Shown here piece after piece: positions 1-9,161 of a stretch of 47,503 nucleotides of DNA. Under the pieces are notes generated by a model that did not search any database, was not told the origin of the DNA, and was given only the letters and a program-made list of their open reading frames with translations. Source of the stretch: Fibrobacter sp. UBA4373 (GTDB lineage Bacteria; Fibrobacterota; Fibrobacteria; Fibrobacterales; Fibrobacteraceae); assembly GCA_002390045.1 (NCBI GenBank), contig DGSB01000017.1:1-47503 (forward strand). Direction: 5' to 3'. The first letter of the stretch is position 1, and the number at the start of each line of letters is the position of its first letter. A program made the translations under genes and the position numbers.

Positions 1-1072
1 TGATCCCCACAATTCCCGAGCGAGGGAGCGTAAAAGACAGATCTTCGAAAAGGAGCTTGTCGTTATAGGCTTTACGCAAATGTTCCGCTTCGATCACGAC
101 ATTGCCAAGACGTTTGCCGTTCGGAATGTAAATCTGAGCCACCTTGATCTGTTCACGGCTATCTTCGGCAAGAAGGTCTTCATACGCCTTCAAACGGGCC
201 TTGTTCTTCGCCTGACGAGCCTTCGGACTTTGCTTCACCCATTCCTGTTCGCGGGCAAGGCGTTTTTGCCTATCGGACTCACCCTTTTCTTCGTTCTTCA
301 TGCGTTCAAGCTTTTGATCCAGCCATTCCGCATAGTTACCCTGCCATGGAATTCCACGGCCACGGTCAATTTCCAAAATCCAGCCTGTCACATTGTCGAG
401 GAAGTAACGGTCATGCGTCACGAGAATCACGGATCCTTTATATTCACGCAAATGACGTTCAAGCCAAGCGACCGATTCCGCGTCCAAATGGTTCGTCGGT
501 TCATCGAGCAACAAAAGATCGGGCTCTTCGAGCAACAAGCGGCAAAGAGCCACACGGCGTTTTTCACCGCCCGAAAGATTCGTCACCGGCCAATCGCCCG
601 GAGGGCAATTCAAGGCGTCCATCGCAATTTCGATTTTGCGTTCCAGGCTCCAAAGATCTTCTGCATCGATCTGATCTTGAAGTTTGCCCTGTTCTTCCAT
701 GAGCTTATTCATTTCATCATCGCTCATCGGTTCGGCGAACTTCATCGAAATTTCATTGTAGCGGTCAAGAACAGCCTGCTTCTTCGCCACGGCCTGCATC
801 ACATTTTCTTTCACCGTAAGATTCGGATCGAGCTGCGGTTCCTGAGGAAGGTAACCCGCGGTGCGGCCCGGTTCAATCCAAGCTTCGCCCTGGAATTCCT
901 TGTCGATACCCGCCATAATTCGGAGAAGCGTCGATTTACCACTGCCATTTGTACCGATAATCCCAATCTTCGCTCCATAATAAAAGCTCAGAGAGATGTC
1001 CTTCAGTACCGTCTTTCCTGGCGGATACGTCTTGGTCATTCGGTTCATGTAAAAAACAAATTTTTCGGCCAT
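1..1072 (-). CDS. ettA: Energy-dependent translational throttle protein EttA, 3' end cut by window edge
   Basis: ABC-F ATPase of the EttA type, a cytoplasmic ribosome-associated protein that gates entry into elongation according to ATP/ADP. The ATG at 1072 is preceded by AAAGGA, and 357 codons are present before the window ends. Visible in order: Walker A GTNGSGKST at about residues 40-48, the signature LSGGEKRR, Walker B with LLLDEPTNHLD, then the basic inter-domain arm, and the first strands of the second ABC domain. EttA is usually about 555 residues, so roughly 200 residues lie outside. The start lies only 10 bp beyond the stop of the upstream membrane protein, so it may be the last gene of an operon with the two genes upstream of it. 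The identity is well supported by the arm sequence and DEPTNHLD; another ABC-F paralogue is a small possibility. Confidence 0.93.
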   Translation of the reverse strand, partial: MAEKFVFYMNRMTKTYPPGKTVLKDISLSFYYGAKIGIIGTNGSGKSTLLRIMAGIDKEFQGEAWIEPGRTAGYLPQEPQLDPNLTVKENVMQAVAKKQAVLDRYNEISMKFAEPMSDDEMNKLMEEQGKLQDQIDAEDLWSLERKIEIAMDALNCPPGDWPVTNLSGGEKRRVALCRLLLEEPDLLLLDEPTNHLDAESVAWLERHLREYKGSVILVTHDRYFLDNVTGWILEIDRGRGIPWQGNYAEWLDQKLERMKNEEKGESDRQKRLAREQEWVKQSPKARQAKNKARLKAYEDLLAEDSREQIKVAQIYIPNGKRLGNVVIEAEHLRKAYNDKLLFEDLSFTLPRSGIVGI

Positions 1073-1082
1073 GATAATTCCT

Positions 1083-1652
1083 TTACTTCGATTCCGAAGA
1101 ATGCTGGTCTTGAATATTTTCTTCGCTCTTTTTCTGTTTGTTCGCCCTGTAATGACGGATTAACACTGTCAAATTCATGGCAATGCCGATTACAAGTAAG
1201 AACGAAATGCAATACGCACCGACTCCTGGTTCCACCACCAAAAAGTCATAATGCTGCCGCACAACAGTCGCGCTTAAATTGTAGATAAAAACCCAGAGAG
1301 ACGTGAAGGCGGCAAGCCCCATCGCAAGCGATCCGACAGGTGTAATGAACGCACAAACCGCTGCAAGCGCCACGGCAACCACAATCGGAAGAATCGCACG
1401 GGTCGATTCAATGGGCTGTTCCAAGAATTCCTTCGTCCGCGGTTCATGCACTTTCATCTGCTTCACCGCATCGAAAGTCTCTTCTTTGAGGACCGATTCC
1501 GGCGTTACACCGGCAATCAGTTCATAAACATTCGGTTCCGCTACCACTTTTTCCGAACAGGATACATTCACCAGCGGAAAAAGAAATGCGACAAAAATCA
1601 GCAAAAATGGAAAAGATGCGAGTTTTTGAAAAAGTTTTAAATCGGATTTCAT
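1083..1652 (-). CDS. Small multi-pass membrane protein, function unknown
   Basis: A 189-residue protein not assigned to a family. The ATG at 1652 forms an ATGA overlap with the stop of the SUMF1-domain gene (1649-1652), which decides the start and suggests translational coupling. Hydrophobic stretches sit at about residues 11-32, 88-110, 113-130 and 145-165, so it probably has four membrane segments. A soluble loop of about 55 residues follows the first one. The C-terminus is charged (Lys/Glu/Ser rich) and likely cytoplasmic. A Cys lies just after the first segment (VNVSCS), but the surrounding residues are not a convincing lipobox. Its partner is probably the secreted SUMF1 protein encoded upstream; the function is unknown. 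Confidence 0.75.
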   Translation of the reverse strand: MKSDLKLFQKLASFPFLLIFVAFLFPLVNVSCSEKVVAEPNVYELIAGVTPESVLKEETFDAVKQMKVHEPRTKEFLEQPIESTRAILPIVVAVALAAVCAFITPVGSLAMGLAAFTSLWVFIYNLSATVVRQHYDFLVVEPGVGAYCISFLLVIGIAMNLTVLIRHYRANKQKKSEENIQDQHSSESK

Positions 1653-3763
1653 TGTAACGGCTTTCCTTGAGCCTTTGAAGGGAACACGCAACGGAAACCG
1701 AGCGTATTCGACCAATAACGTGGATCTTCATCGTCTTGGTCCGTCAAATCCAATTCGTCTTCGGAATCACTCTTCCAAGAGCCGCCTTTGAAAACGCGGT
1801 TATCACCGAAGAACGATCCCGTCGGATTTTCCTCTTCCACGTAGAAAGAGAACCACGAATAGGAATCCCGCGTCCATTCCGCTACATTGCCCGAAACATC
1901 GTAAAGATCCCAGGCATTCGGTTTGGCAGATGCAACGCGTTGCGGGCCATCTGCACGGAAAATCGCATACTGGAACGCCTGATCGCCTTTCTTTAGACGC
2001 CAAAGCGAACCTTCGTTCATTCCCGCACGAGCTGCAAATTCCCATTGCGCTTCCGTCGGAAGATCTCCGCCAAGCGCTTTGCAGAACCCACGAGCCTTGT
2101 TCCAATTTACATTGTGCACAGGCATCAGACTATCTTCAAAGGTGAATTTCGTCGTCGAATCCTTCATTACATCGCGATATTCTGCAATCGTGACTTCCGT
2201 TTTGCGAATTCCGAACGGAGACATGTGGACGATACGGTTTTTATAACGGAAAGTGCCCGAATCGATTTCGGCCACTGCACGGCTCAATTCTTCAATGGAA
2301 GGTTTTGCTTTCTGCTCCACCGAGGAATCCTTCAGCGAATCAGAAGCCACCTGCACCACCACAGGTTCCGGTTTCGGGTTCAACCATTCCTGCACTTCAC
2401 GTTCGGCCAGGATTTCCGGCGGAAGCGTAAACGAGCCTTCGCCCATAGACATCGCATTGCGGAACCTGACACTCATCCGTAAAAAGCGGTACTGATGACG
2501 GCTCTTGACACGAGCCCCGTCATATTTCCAGACAGGTTTGTTTTCAACCGTCAAGACAAAGCGGGCAACCGCCGGATTTTTGGCTTCCGCGATCAAAACG
2601 GAATCCGGCACCGCCACCGCAGGCGTAAAGCGGCCAGTCCATTCCACTTCTGTCCGTTTCAGGGAATCATTAAAACGAATGGAGAATCCCGAATCCGTTT
2701 TGGAAATCGATTCCGGAATGACTTCGAATGAAATCGTATCCTTTTCCTGCTCTTCCAAGCGAGACATCAATAATTGATTCAACGTCGTAATTTTGGAAAG
2801 GCGCGTCGAAAACCATAAAGACCGTGCGCGCGAACGAGTCGCTTCAAACGTTGCCGCATAAGCTACATACTGCGCCTGATTCCGATCCATTCCTCGTGGA
2901 GGATTTTTCACTTTAGGGTAAATCGTATCAAAAGCAATCGTTCCCCCGCGATCGATATCCGCCGAGTTCATATCGTCAATAAATCGATCGTATAACTTTT
3001 CCGTTTCCTCCAAAGTCTTGGTGTTTTTGACGAGTTCCGCAGTCACCTCCGTCTGGATTTCATAGGCAAACGTATCAAGCGGAATAATCCGCGGTCTTAA
3101 ATAGGCCGTTTTTCCATTCGTGACATGGACTCCTTCCGTAATCGGATAAGCGTCCGGAACAAAGAATGTCGCGTAAAAAAGTCCTGTGTCGACAGGTGCA
3201 AAAGTAATCGGCGCATCATAGACATCCGCATCGATCCGGAGCGTTGTGTGATTCGGCAGGGAATCCACCACAACCATTCCTGTCAGCGATGTGGGAACCA
3301 GCTTTTGCCACTTTCCATTCTGCACAAAATAGAGAGTCTTGACACGAGACGAATAGAGATACTTTTTGTCAAAATAGACTTCCCCTTCATCTTGGAACGG
3401 TTTCATATGGGGAGACGCGTAAAAACGCATGTGGACGGCTTCTAACGCCGTTAAATGATTCGCCTGCAGATTAAAGGCGTGCAACTCCTTATAGCAAAGG
3501 GACTTGATGTTTCCCGGATACCAACCATATTGGTTTCCTTTGATCTTGGCTCTCAAGTAGAGTTTTCCCATTTCTAATGGGAACTTGAGTTTTGCAGAAT
3601 GCAAATAAGCCGAGTCTCCGGCGACGCATGTATTTTCAGCATTGACAACTTTCGCATTTTCCTTAAAGTGTTCGTCGGAAACAGAATATCGAAAATCTCG
3701 AGTTCCCCCTGCGAGCGCAAGCGTTGCAAAAAAAGGAATCCATATCCATGCTTTAAATTGCAT
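1649..3763 (-). CDS. Secreted protein with C-terminal SUMF1/FGE-sulfatase-like domain
   Basis: A 704-residue exported protein. Residues 1-19 form a signal peptide ending LALAGG. A long unassigned region of about 480 residues follows, with Asp/Glu-rich and mixed beta segments. A formylglycine-generating-enzyme-like (SUMF1, C-type-lectin fold) domain lies at about 500-695, recognised by FGIRKTEVTIAEY, LPTEAQWEFAARAG, YDVSGNVAEWTRD, VFKGGSW and LGFRCVFP. Such domains in bacterial cell-surface proteins are often binding or scaffold modules and not active formylglycine enzymes. No sulfatase is nearby, so enzymatic activity is not claimed. The ATG at 3763 has an excellent AGGAGG site. It overlaps the downstream membrane-protein gene by 4 bp. 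The N-terminal part may be a lineage-specific surface domain. Confidence 0.82.
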   Translation of the reverse strand: MQFKAWIWIPFFATLALAGGTRDFRYSVSDEHFKENAKVVNAENTCVAGDSAYLHSAKLKFPLEMGKLYLRAKIKGNQYGWYPGNIKSLCYKELHAFNLQANHLTALEAVHMRFYASPHMKPFQDEGEVYFDKKYLYSSRVKTLYFVQNGKWQKLVPTSLTGMVVVDSLPNHTTLRIDADVYDAPITFAPVDTGLFYATFFVPDAYPITEGVHVTNGKTAYLRPRIIPLDTFAYEIQTEVTAELVKNTKTLEETEKLYDRFIDDMNSADIDRGGTIAFDTIYPKVKNPPRGMDRNQAQYVAYAATFEATRSRARSLWFSTRLSKITTLNQLLMSRLEEQEKDTISFEVIPESISKTDSGFSIRFNDSLKRTEVEWTGRFTPAVAVPDSVLIAEAKNPAVARFVLTVENKPVWKYDGARVKSRHQYRFLRMSVRFRNAMSMGEGSFTLPPEILAEREVQEWLNPKPEPVVVQVASDSLKDSSVEQKAKPSIEELSRAVAEIDSGTFRYKNRIVHMSPFGIRKTEVTIAEYRDVMKDSTTKFTFEDSLMPVHNVNWNKARGFCKALGGDLPTEAQWEFAARAGMNEGSLWRLKKGDQAFQYAIFRADGPQRVASAKPNAWDLYDVSGNVAEWTRDSYSWFSFYVEEENPTGSFFGDNRVFKGGSWKSDSEDELDLTDQDDEDPRYWSNTLGFRCVFPSKAQGKPLQ

Positions 3764-3825
3764 AAATCCTCCTGCCAGGCTTATTTCAATTTAAGTTAAA
3801 AAGAAGTCAATGTAAAAGGATTCCT

Positions 3826-6800
3826 CTATTTTTTAGCGGAAGGAGCCCCCATATAGGTCACAAAGCCGCCAGCATCACCTCCTGATGGTCCAAGTTCCAC
3901 GATATAATCGCAAAGTCGAATCACATCGGGGTGATGTTCGATCAAAATAATGGTGTTTCCTTGCGCCGAAAGCCGTCTGAGCAGGTTCCATAGGATCTGC
4001 ACATCTTTCAAATGCAAACCCGTCGTCGGTTCATCGAGCAGGTACAAAACGCCTTTGCGGCCAGAGCCTTTAGACAGTTCGGCAGCGAGCTTCATCCGCT
4101 GAGCTTCACCGCCCGAAAGCGTTGTGGCAGACTGTCCTAGGCGTAAATATCCAAGGCCCACATCCAAAAGCACCTGGAGTTTTTTCACGATTTTTGGAAC
4201 GTCCTTGAAAAATTCGCAAGCTTCATCAATGCGCATGTTCAGCACGTCGGCAATATTCTTGCCCTTGAATTCCACCGCCAAGGTTTCTTGGTTGTAACGC
4301 TTACCCTTACAGACTTCACAGGTTTCCCAAACATCCGAAAGGAAGTGCATTTCGACAGAGATCATGCCTCGGCCTTCGCAAGCTTCGCAACGTCCACCGC
4401 CATGGGCAGAATTGTAACTGAAGCGGTTCGGCGCAAAACCTTTCATCTTCGCCAGTTCCATTTTGGCAAACAGATCGCGAATCGGGTTCAGGACTCCCGT
4501 AAAGCTCGCCGGTGTTGACCGCGGAGTTCCAGAAATCGGGCTCTGGTCTACAGCAAGAACTTCTTTGATAGTCTCCGGAAAGATCGCTTTTAAGCGGGCC
4601 TGTTTTCGTTTTTCGCCACGTCCAAAAGCCGCTTCCATCAGCGGAAGGATTTCATCCATCACCAGGGAACTCTTGCCCGAACCGGAAACGCCACAGACCG
4701 TGGAAATGCGATTTTCCGGGAAGCGGACTGATACATTCTTCAAGTTGTGAGAAGAAAGATTTTTGAATTCGAGGTAAGAGGCGTCAGCAGGAATCGGTTC
4801 AAGAGGCGGATTGTACATAGGTACAGATCCTGTCAAATATTTGACCGTTTCACTCTGCGGGAAAACCTTCAAGGAAACTTTTTTGGACAATTGTTTCGGA
4901 GAACCTTCCGCAACCACTTCCCCACCGTATTCACCCGCCATCGGTCCCATATCGATCAAATGGTCTGCCCCGCGAATCATTTCCAGATCGTGTTCCACCA
5001 CAATCAGCGTATTCCCTAAATCGCGAAGCTTGTAGAGAGAATCCAGAAGTTTTTGAGTGTCGCTTTGGTGAAGTCCAATCGTCGGTTCATCCAAGACGTA
5101 CATCACGCCTTCCAAACCGCTGCCAATTTGACTTGCCAAGCGAATGCGCTGCGATTCACCGCCCGAAAGCGTATCGCCTGTACGGTTCAAATTCAAATAG
5201 CCAAGACCCACCCCTTCCAGGAATTCCAAGCGGCCTTCTATTTCGCGGAAAAGCGGTTTCGCCACTTTTTCACGGGACTTGTCCAAATGGATTTTCTTGA
5301 ACCAAATTCGAGCATCATGAATGCTCATATCCGAAGCTTCGGTGATATTCTTATTTCCGATTGTTACCGATCGAATTTCCGGTTTTAAGCGAGCTCCGCG
5401 ACATTCCGGGCAAATTTCTCCCGACTTCAAAACGCCCATACCGCCGCAGCGTTCACAGGCGCCCCAGTGCGTGTTAAAGCTGAACTGCTTCGGATCGAAA
5501 TTTTGCGTCAGGTAATAATGACAATGTTTGCAGCTTGGGTAGAAGGAATAAGGAACGATTTTTCCATTTTCGATGCGTACCCCTGCAGAATGAGAGCCAT
5601 CGTGATAGGCGCGTTCTAGAGCTTCGGCAAGACGAGACGCATTCGATTCAGACACAGGAATCATGTCCGTGACCGCATAGACTTCCTTGATATTTTTCGG
5701 ATTTTTTTCCAAAGGCAAATTTTGCGGTTTTCCATTCACAAGAAGACGACGATAGCCAAGTTCCATCAAGCGATTGGAAAGCCCCGCGATTTTACTTTCA
5801 TCCGTCGCCATCCATTCCGTATTGGAATTCGCGATAAAGATCGGCGTTAAGATTTCCACTTTTTTTCCGACCGACTTTTCTAGTAGCCCCCGAATAATCG
5901 AAGAAATCGGTGTAGATTCCAAAGGACGTCCGCATTCCGGGCAATGCGCTTCACCGGCTCTCGCCCAAAGGATTCTGAAATAGTCATAAATTTCCGTGAG
6001 CGTCGCCACGGTACTTCTCGGGCTTTTGGAAGCGCTTCCCTGGTCGATTGCAATCGCAGGAGAAAGCCCACGGATAAAGTCTACCGACCCGCGATCAGGA
6101 CGACCGAGGAATCGTCGGGCATACGTACTGAGCGTTTCCACAAAACGGCGTTGCCCTTCTGCAAAAAGCGTATGGAACGCAAGGCTCGATTTTCCAGATC
6201 CCGAAACGCCCGAAATTACCGTCAGCTGATGACGCGGAATCGTGACATTGAAATTTTTCAGGTTGTGCTTGCGCGCACCGACGATTTGAATGTCCAAACT
6301 GTCCGCCACTTCTTTTTTGCGCACAATGGACTTCGCTTCTTCTGTCTTCGGCGAAAGAACCTTGGCAAGGAATTTTCCCGTAAGCGATTTCGGGTTATTC
6401 GCCACTTCTTCCGGTGAACCTGTCGCAACAATTTCACCCCCATTCACGCCGGCATCTGGACCAAGATCAATAATCCAGTCCGCGCACTTGATCACGTCCA
6501 TGTTGTGTTCGATGATCACCATGCTGTTGCCGAGATCGCGCAGGCGCTTTAAGCAGTCAAGCAGATGTCGAATATCTTCAAAATGCAGACCGGTCGTCGG
6601 TTCGTCAAGCAGGTACAAGGTTTTTCCCGTTCCCGGTCGGCGCAGTTCCGTCGCGATTTTAATACGCTGCGCCTCACCGCCCGAAAGCGTCGTCGACGGC
6701 TGACCGAGCGTCAGATAGCCGAGCCCGATTTCCTTCAGCAGCTTGAGCGGTTCCGCAATCTTCGGAATATCTTTAAAAAATTCACAGCCATCATCGATTG

Positions 6801-9123
6801 TCATTTCGAGGATATCCGTAATCGTCTTGCCCTTAAAATGCACTTCCAAAGTCGGATCGTTAAAACGTTTTCCGTTGCAAACGTCACAAGGCACTTGCAC
6901 ATCCGGGAGAATCTGCATGTGCACAATTTTTACGCCCGCACCCTGACACGCTTCACAACGTCCACCCGGCACATTAAAACTGAAGCGACTCTTGGAATAA
7001 CCACGCGCCTTGCTTTCGGGAAGACTTGCAAACAGGTCGCGAATGTCATCAAAAACTCCCGTATACGTCGCCGGATTCGAACGCGGAGTGCGCCCGATTG
7101 GCGTCTGGTCAATTTCAATGACCTTGTCGATGAATTCCGTACCGGTCAGCTGATCGAATTTTCCCGGAGCTTCCGTTGCACCGTGGAAACGCCTTGCCAG
7201 TTCCTTTTTAAGAATCGTATTGATGAGAGAGCTTTTGCCCGATCCCGAAACTCCCGTCACAACGGTCAAAACTCCATCCAGCGGAATTTTCACATTGACA
7301 TGTTTCAGATTATTTTCAGCGGCTCCGAAAATTTCAAGACAAGGCGTTGTATCCGAAACCGTTTTCCGTTCCTTGGGAATTTCAATCTGCAATTTTCCCG
7401 ACAGATATTTACCCGTGAGCGACTTGGGATTTTTCTGTAGATCCTCAACCGTCCCTGCCGCAACTACAGTACCGCCCTTTACGCCTGCATCCGGACCGAT
7501 ATCCACCACGTAATCCGCATAACGCATCGTCTCTTCATCGTGCTCCACCACGATCAGGCTATTTCCCTGCGAACGCAAGCGTTCAAGAATACCGAGGAGC
7601 ATTTCATTATCGCGTGCGTGCAAGCCGATACTCGGTTCGTCGAGCACATACAGGACCCCTTGTAAACCTGCCCCGACCGCGCTTGCCAAACGAATTCGCT
7701 GAGCTTCACCGCCCGAAAGCGTCCTCGCTTCTCGCGCAAGAGTCAAGTAGCCAAGCCCGACGCTCACTAAAAAATTCAGGCGATTGCGAATTTCCTTAAA
7801 AAGTTCGTGGCCAATATGTTCTTCTTTATCCGAAAGCTTTAAGTTCCTAAAGAATTCTTCAAGCTTATCGACAGGCATATGACACATCTGATCGATCGTC
7901 ATATTCCGGAACGTGACCGCATTGGCAACCGGCGAAATACGAGTTCCGTGACAAACAGGGCAATCGCTTTCCAGCATAAACTTACGGAAATGCACAATAT
8001 GCCATTGATTCCAAAGATCCTGCATCAAAGGGATGATGCCATCCGTCCCAGCCTTGGGGCTACCGTAAAAAACAGCATCTTTGGCCGCTTCCGGAAGATC
8101 CTTCCACGGAGTATCGAGAGAAAAGCCTTCCGCACGAGCCACGCGGGAAAGTTCCGTCCAGCCAAAATCCGTGAAAATGATTTTGCCATCGGACTTTTGA
8201 CATTTTAACGCGCCACCGCGAATCGAAAGATCCGGATCAGGGACAATCAATTCCGGAGCAAACGTATAATCTCTACCCAGGCCTTTACAATGCGGGCACT
8301 GCCCCTGCGGATCGTTGAACGAAAAAAGTCTCGGTTCAAGTTCCGGAATCGAAATTCCGCAATCAGGGCATGCGAGTTCCGTTCCCTGCAGAATATATTC
8401 GCTATCATCGAAAAGGAATGCGACCAGTTTGCCGTTCGTCAAATGTAGCGCGCCTTCTAGCGCTTCACGGATACGGGAAATATTCTTATCCTCGATTCCG
8501 ACGCGGTCCACAACAGCTTCAATCGTATGCTTTTCATAGCGCACCAGAAGAGGGACTTCATTTGTACGTAAAATTTTTCCATCTACACGGACACGGGCAA
8601 AACCTTTTTCAGCAAGTTCCGCAAGTTCCTTCCGATATTCACCCTTGCGTTCCTGCACAATCGGAGCAAGGACAATCAGATTCCGGCCTCGATGATCGAC
8701 GTAAAGATTATCCACAATCTGATCGACCGTCTGAGCTTGAATCACTTTACCGCACTTTGGACAATGCGGAGTTCCCAAGCGGGCGAAAAGCAATCGGAAA
8801 AAGTCCAGAACTTCGACGGTCGTTCCTACCGTGGAACGCGGATTTCGATTTACCGTTTTCTGGTCAATCGAAATCGTCGGAGATATCCCTGTCACCGATT
8901 GAACATCGGGGCGTTTCATTACCCCGATAAACTGACGCGCATACGCCGAAAGAGAATCTACATAGCGCCTTTGACCTTCTTCAAAAATCGTATCAAAGGC
9001 AAGACTCGATTTACCGGAACCAGAAACCCCCGTGACAACCACAATGGAATCACGAGGAATGGTAAGACTCACATGCTTTAAATTATGTTCGCAAGCATCA
9101 CGAACGACAATAGAACGCGTCAT
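3826..9123 (-). CDS. uvrA: Tandem-fused excinuclease ABC subunit UvrA (double length, 1765 aa)
   Basis: DNA damage sensor of nucleotide excision repair, normally a dimer of about 940-residue chains. Here two UvrA units are fused: residues 1-930 and about 940-1765, giving four ABC ATPase domains. Walker A GVSGSGKSS occurs near 32, 623, 972 and 1478; signatures LSGGEAQR or LSGGESQR near 469, 813, 1319 and 1669; Walker B with LDEP near 494, 839, 1344 and 1696. CxxC zinc pairs near 121, 252, 276 and 723 are mirrored near 1061, 1198, 1223 and 1589. Unit 1 has the roughly 110-residue insertion domain between CPHC and CPVC (about 280-390). Unit 2 has almost none there (1223-1241), so the fused dimer is asymmetric. 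Double-length UvrA is known from Chlamydiae. An SOS box sits in its promoter, and no stop or frameshift interrupts it. Confidence 0.95.
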   Translation of the reverse strand: MTRSIVVRDACEHNLKHVSLTIPRDSIVVVTGVSGSGKSSLAFDTIFEEGQRRYVDSLSAYARQFIGVMKRPDVQSVTGISPTISIDQKTVNRNPRSTVGTTVEVLDFFRLLFARLGTPHCPKCGKVIQAQTVDQIVDNLYVDHRGRNLIVLAPIVQERKGEYRKELAELAEKGFARVRVDGKILRTNEVPLLVRYEKHTIEAVVDRVGIEDKNISRIREALEGALHLTNGKLVAFLFDDSEYILQGTELACPDCGISIPELEPRLFSFNDPQGQCPHCKGLGRDYTFAPELIVPDPDLSIRGGALKCQKSDGKIIFTDFGWTELSRVARAEGFSLDTPWKDLPEAAKDAVFYGSPKAGTDGIIPLMQDLWNQWHIVHFRKFMLESDCPVCHGTRISPVANAVTFRNMTIDQMCHMPVDKLEEFFRNLKLSDKEEHIGHELFKEIRNRLNFLVSVGLGYLTLAREARTLSGGEAQRIRLASAVGAGLQGVLYVLDEPSIGLHARDNEMLLGILERLRSQGNSLIVVEHDEETMRYADYVVDIGPDAGVKGGTVVAAGTVEDLQKNPKSLTGKYLSGKLQIEIPKERKTVSDTTPCLEIFGAAENNLKHVNVKIPLDGVLTVVTGVSGSGKSSLINTILKKELARRFHGATEAPGKFDQLTGTEFIDKVIEIDQTPIGRTPRSNPATYTGVFDDIRDLFASLPESKARGYSKSRFSFNVPGGRCEACQGAGVKIVHMQILPDVQVPCDVCNGKRFNDPTLEVHFKGKTITDILEMTIDDGCEFFKDIPKIAEPLKLLKEIGLGYLTLGQPSTTLSGGEAQRIKIATELRRPGTGKTLYLLDEPTTGLHFEDIRHLLDCLKRLRDLGNSMVIIEHNMDVIKCADWIIDLGPDAGVNGGEIVATGSPEEVANNPKSLTGKFLAKVLSPKTEEAKSIVRKKEVADSLDIQIVGARKHNLKNFNVTIPRHQLTVISGVSGSGKSSLAFHTLFAEGQRRFVETLSTYARRFLGRPDRGSVDFIRGLSPAIAIDQGSASKSPRSTVATLTEIYDYFRILWARAGEAHCPECGRPLESTPISSIIRGLLEKSVGKKVEILTPIFIANSNTEWMATDESKIAGLSNRLMELGYRRLLVNGKPQNLPLEKNPKNIKEVYAVTDMIPVSESNASRLAEALERAYHDGSHSAGVRIENGKIVPYSFYPSCKHCHYYLTQNFDPKQFSFNTHWGACERCGGMGVLKSGEICPECRGARLKPEIRSVTIGNKNITEASDMSIHDARIWFKKIHLDKSREKVAKPLFREIEGRLEFLEGVGLGYLNLNRTGDTLSGGESQRIRLASQIGSGLEGVMYVLDEPTIGLHQSDTQKLLDSLYKLRDLGNTLIVVEHDLEMIRGADHLIDMGPMAGEYGGEVVAEGSPKQLSKKVSLKVFPQSETVKYLTGSVPMYNPPLEPIPADASYLEFKNLSSHNLKNVSVRFPENRISTVCGVSGSGKSSLVMDEILPLMEAAFGRGEKRKQARLKAIFPETIKEVLAVDQSPISGTPRSTPASFTGVLNPIRDLFAKMELAKMKGFAPNRFSYNSAHGGGRCEACEGRGMISVEMHFLSDVWETCEVCKGKRYNQETLAVEFKGKNIADVLNMRIDEACEFFKDVPKIVKKLQVLLDVGLGYLRLGQSATTLSGGEAQRMKLAAELSKGSGRKGVLYLLDEPTTGLHLKDVQILWNLLRRLSAQGNTIILIEHHPDVIRLCDYIVELGPSGGDAGGFVTYMGAPSAKK

Positions 9124-9129
9124 ACCACA

Positions 9130-9158
9130 AATATAGTGAACACTTGTTCAGTTTTCAA
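9130..9158 (-). promoter_or_regulatory. uvrA promoter, predicted leaderless
   Basis: Read on the minus strand: -35 TTGAAA (9158-9153), a 17-bp spacer, then -10 TATATT (9135-9130). The expected transcription start, about 7 bp past the -10, falls at or next to the uvrA ATG at 9123-9121. The mRNA would therefore have no leader, and no ribosome-binding site is visible. The -35 overlaps the TTCAACAA target duplication of the neighbouring islet, so insertion left the promoter intact. Confidence 0.7.
9137..9150. promoter_or_regulatory. LexA/SOS box (GAAC-N4-GTTC type) in the uvrA promoter
   Basis: The palindrome TGAACACTTGTTCA has perfect 6-bp arms and contains GAACACTTGTTC, which fits the GAAC-N4-GTTC operator recognised by Gram-positive-type LexA (DinR). 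It lies inside the spacer between the -35 and -10 of uvrA, where a bound repressor would block RNA polymerase. Its position in front of an excision-repair gene makes a chance match unlikely. The operator actually used by this organism's LexA cannot be checked from the window. Confidence 0.72.
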
Positions 9159-9161
9159 CAA
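9154..9161 (+). repeat. Target-site duplication TTCAACAA, left outer copy
   Basis: Eight bases immediately outside the left terminal inverted repeat. The same eight bases occur immediately outside the right terminal inverted repeat at 15934-15941. They overlap the -35 hexamer of uvrA. Confidence 0.8.

Noticed and set aside
80..1288. Long plus-strand ORF of 402 codons
   Set aside because: It runs antisense to ettA, which shows full ABC-F motifs on the minus strand. The plus-strand translation has no recognisable domain and no ribosome-binding site.
3826..9123. Assembly artefact duplicating uvrA
   Set aside because: The two halves differ throughout at protein level and in domain content, so they are not a recent or artificial duplication.
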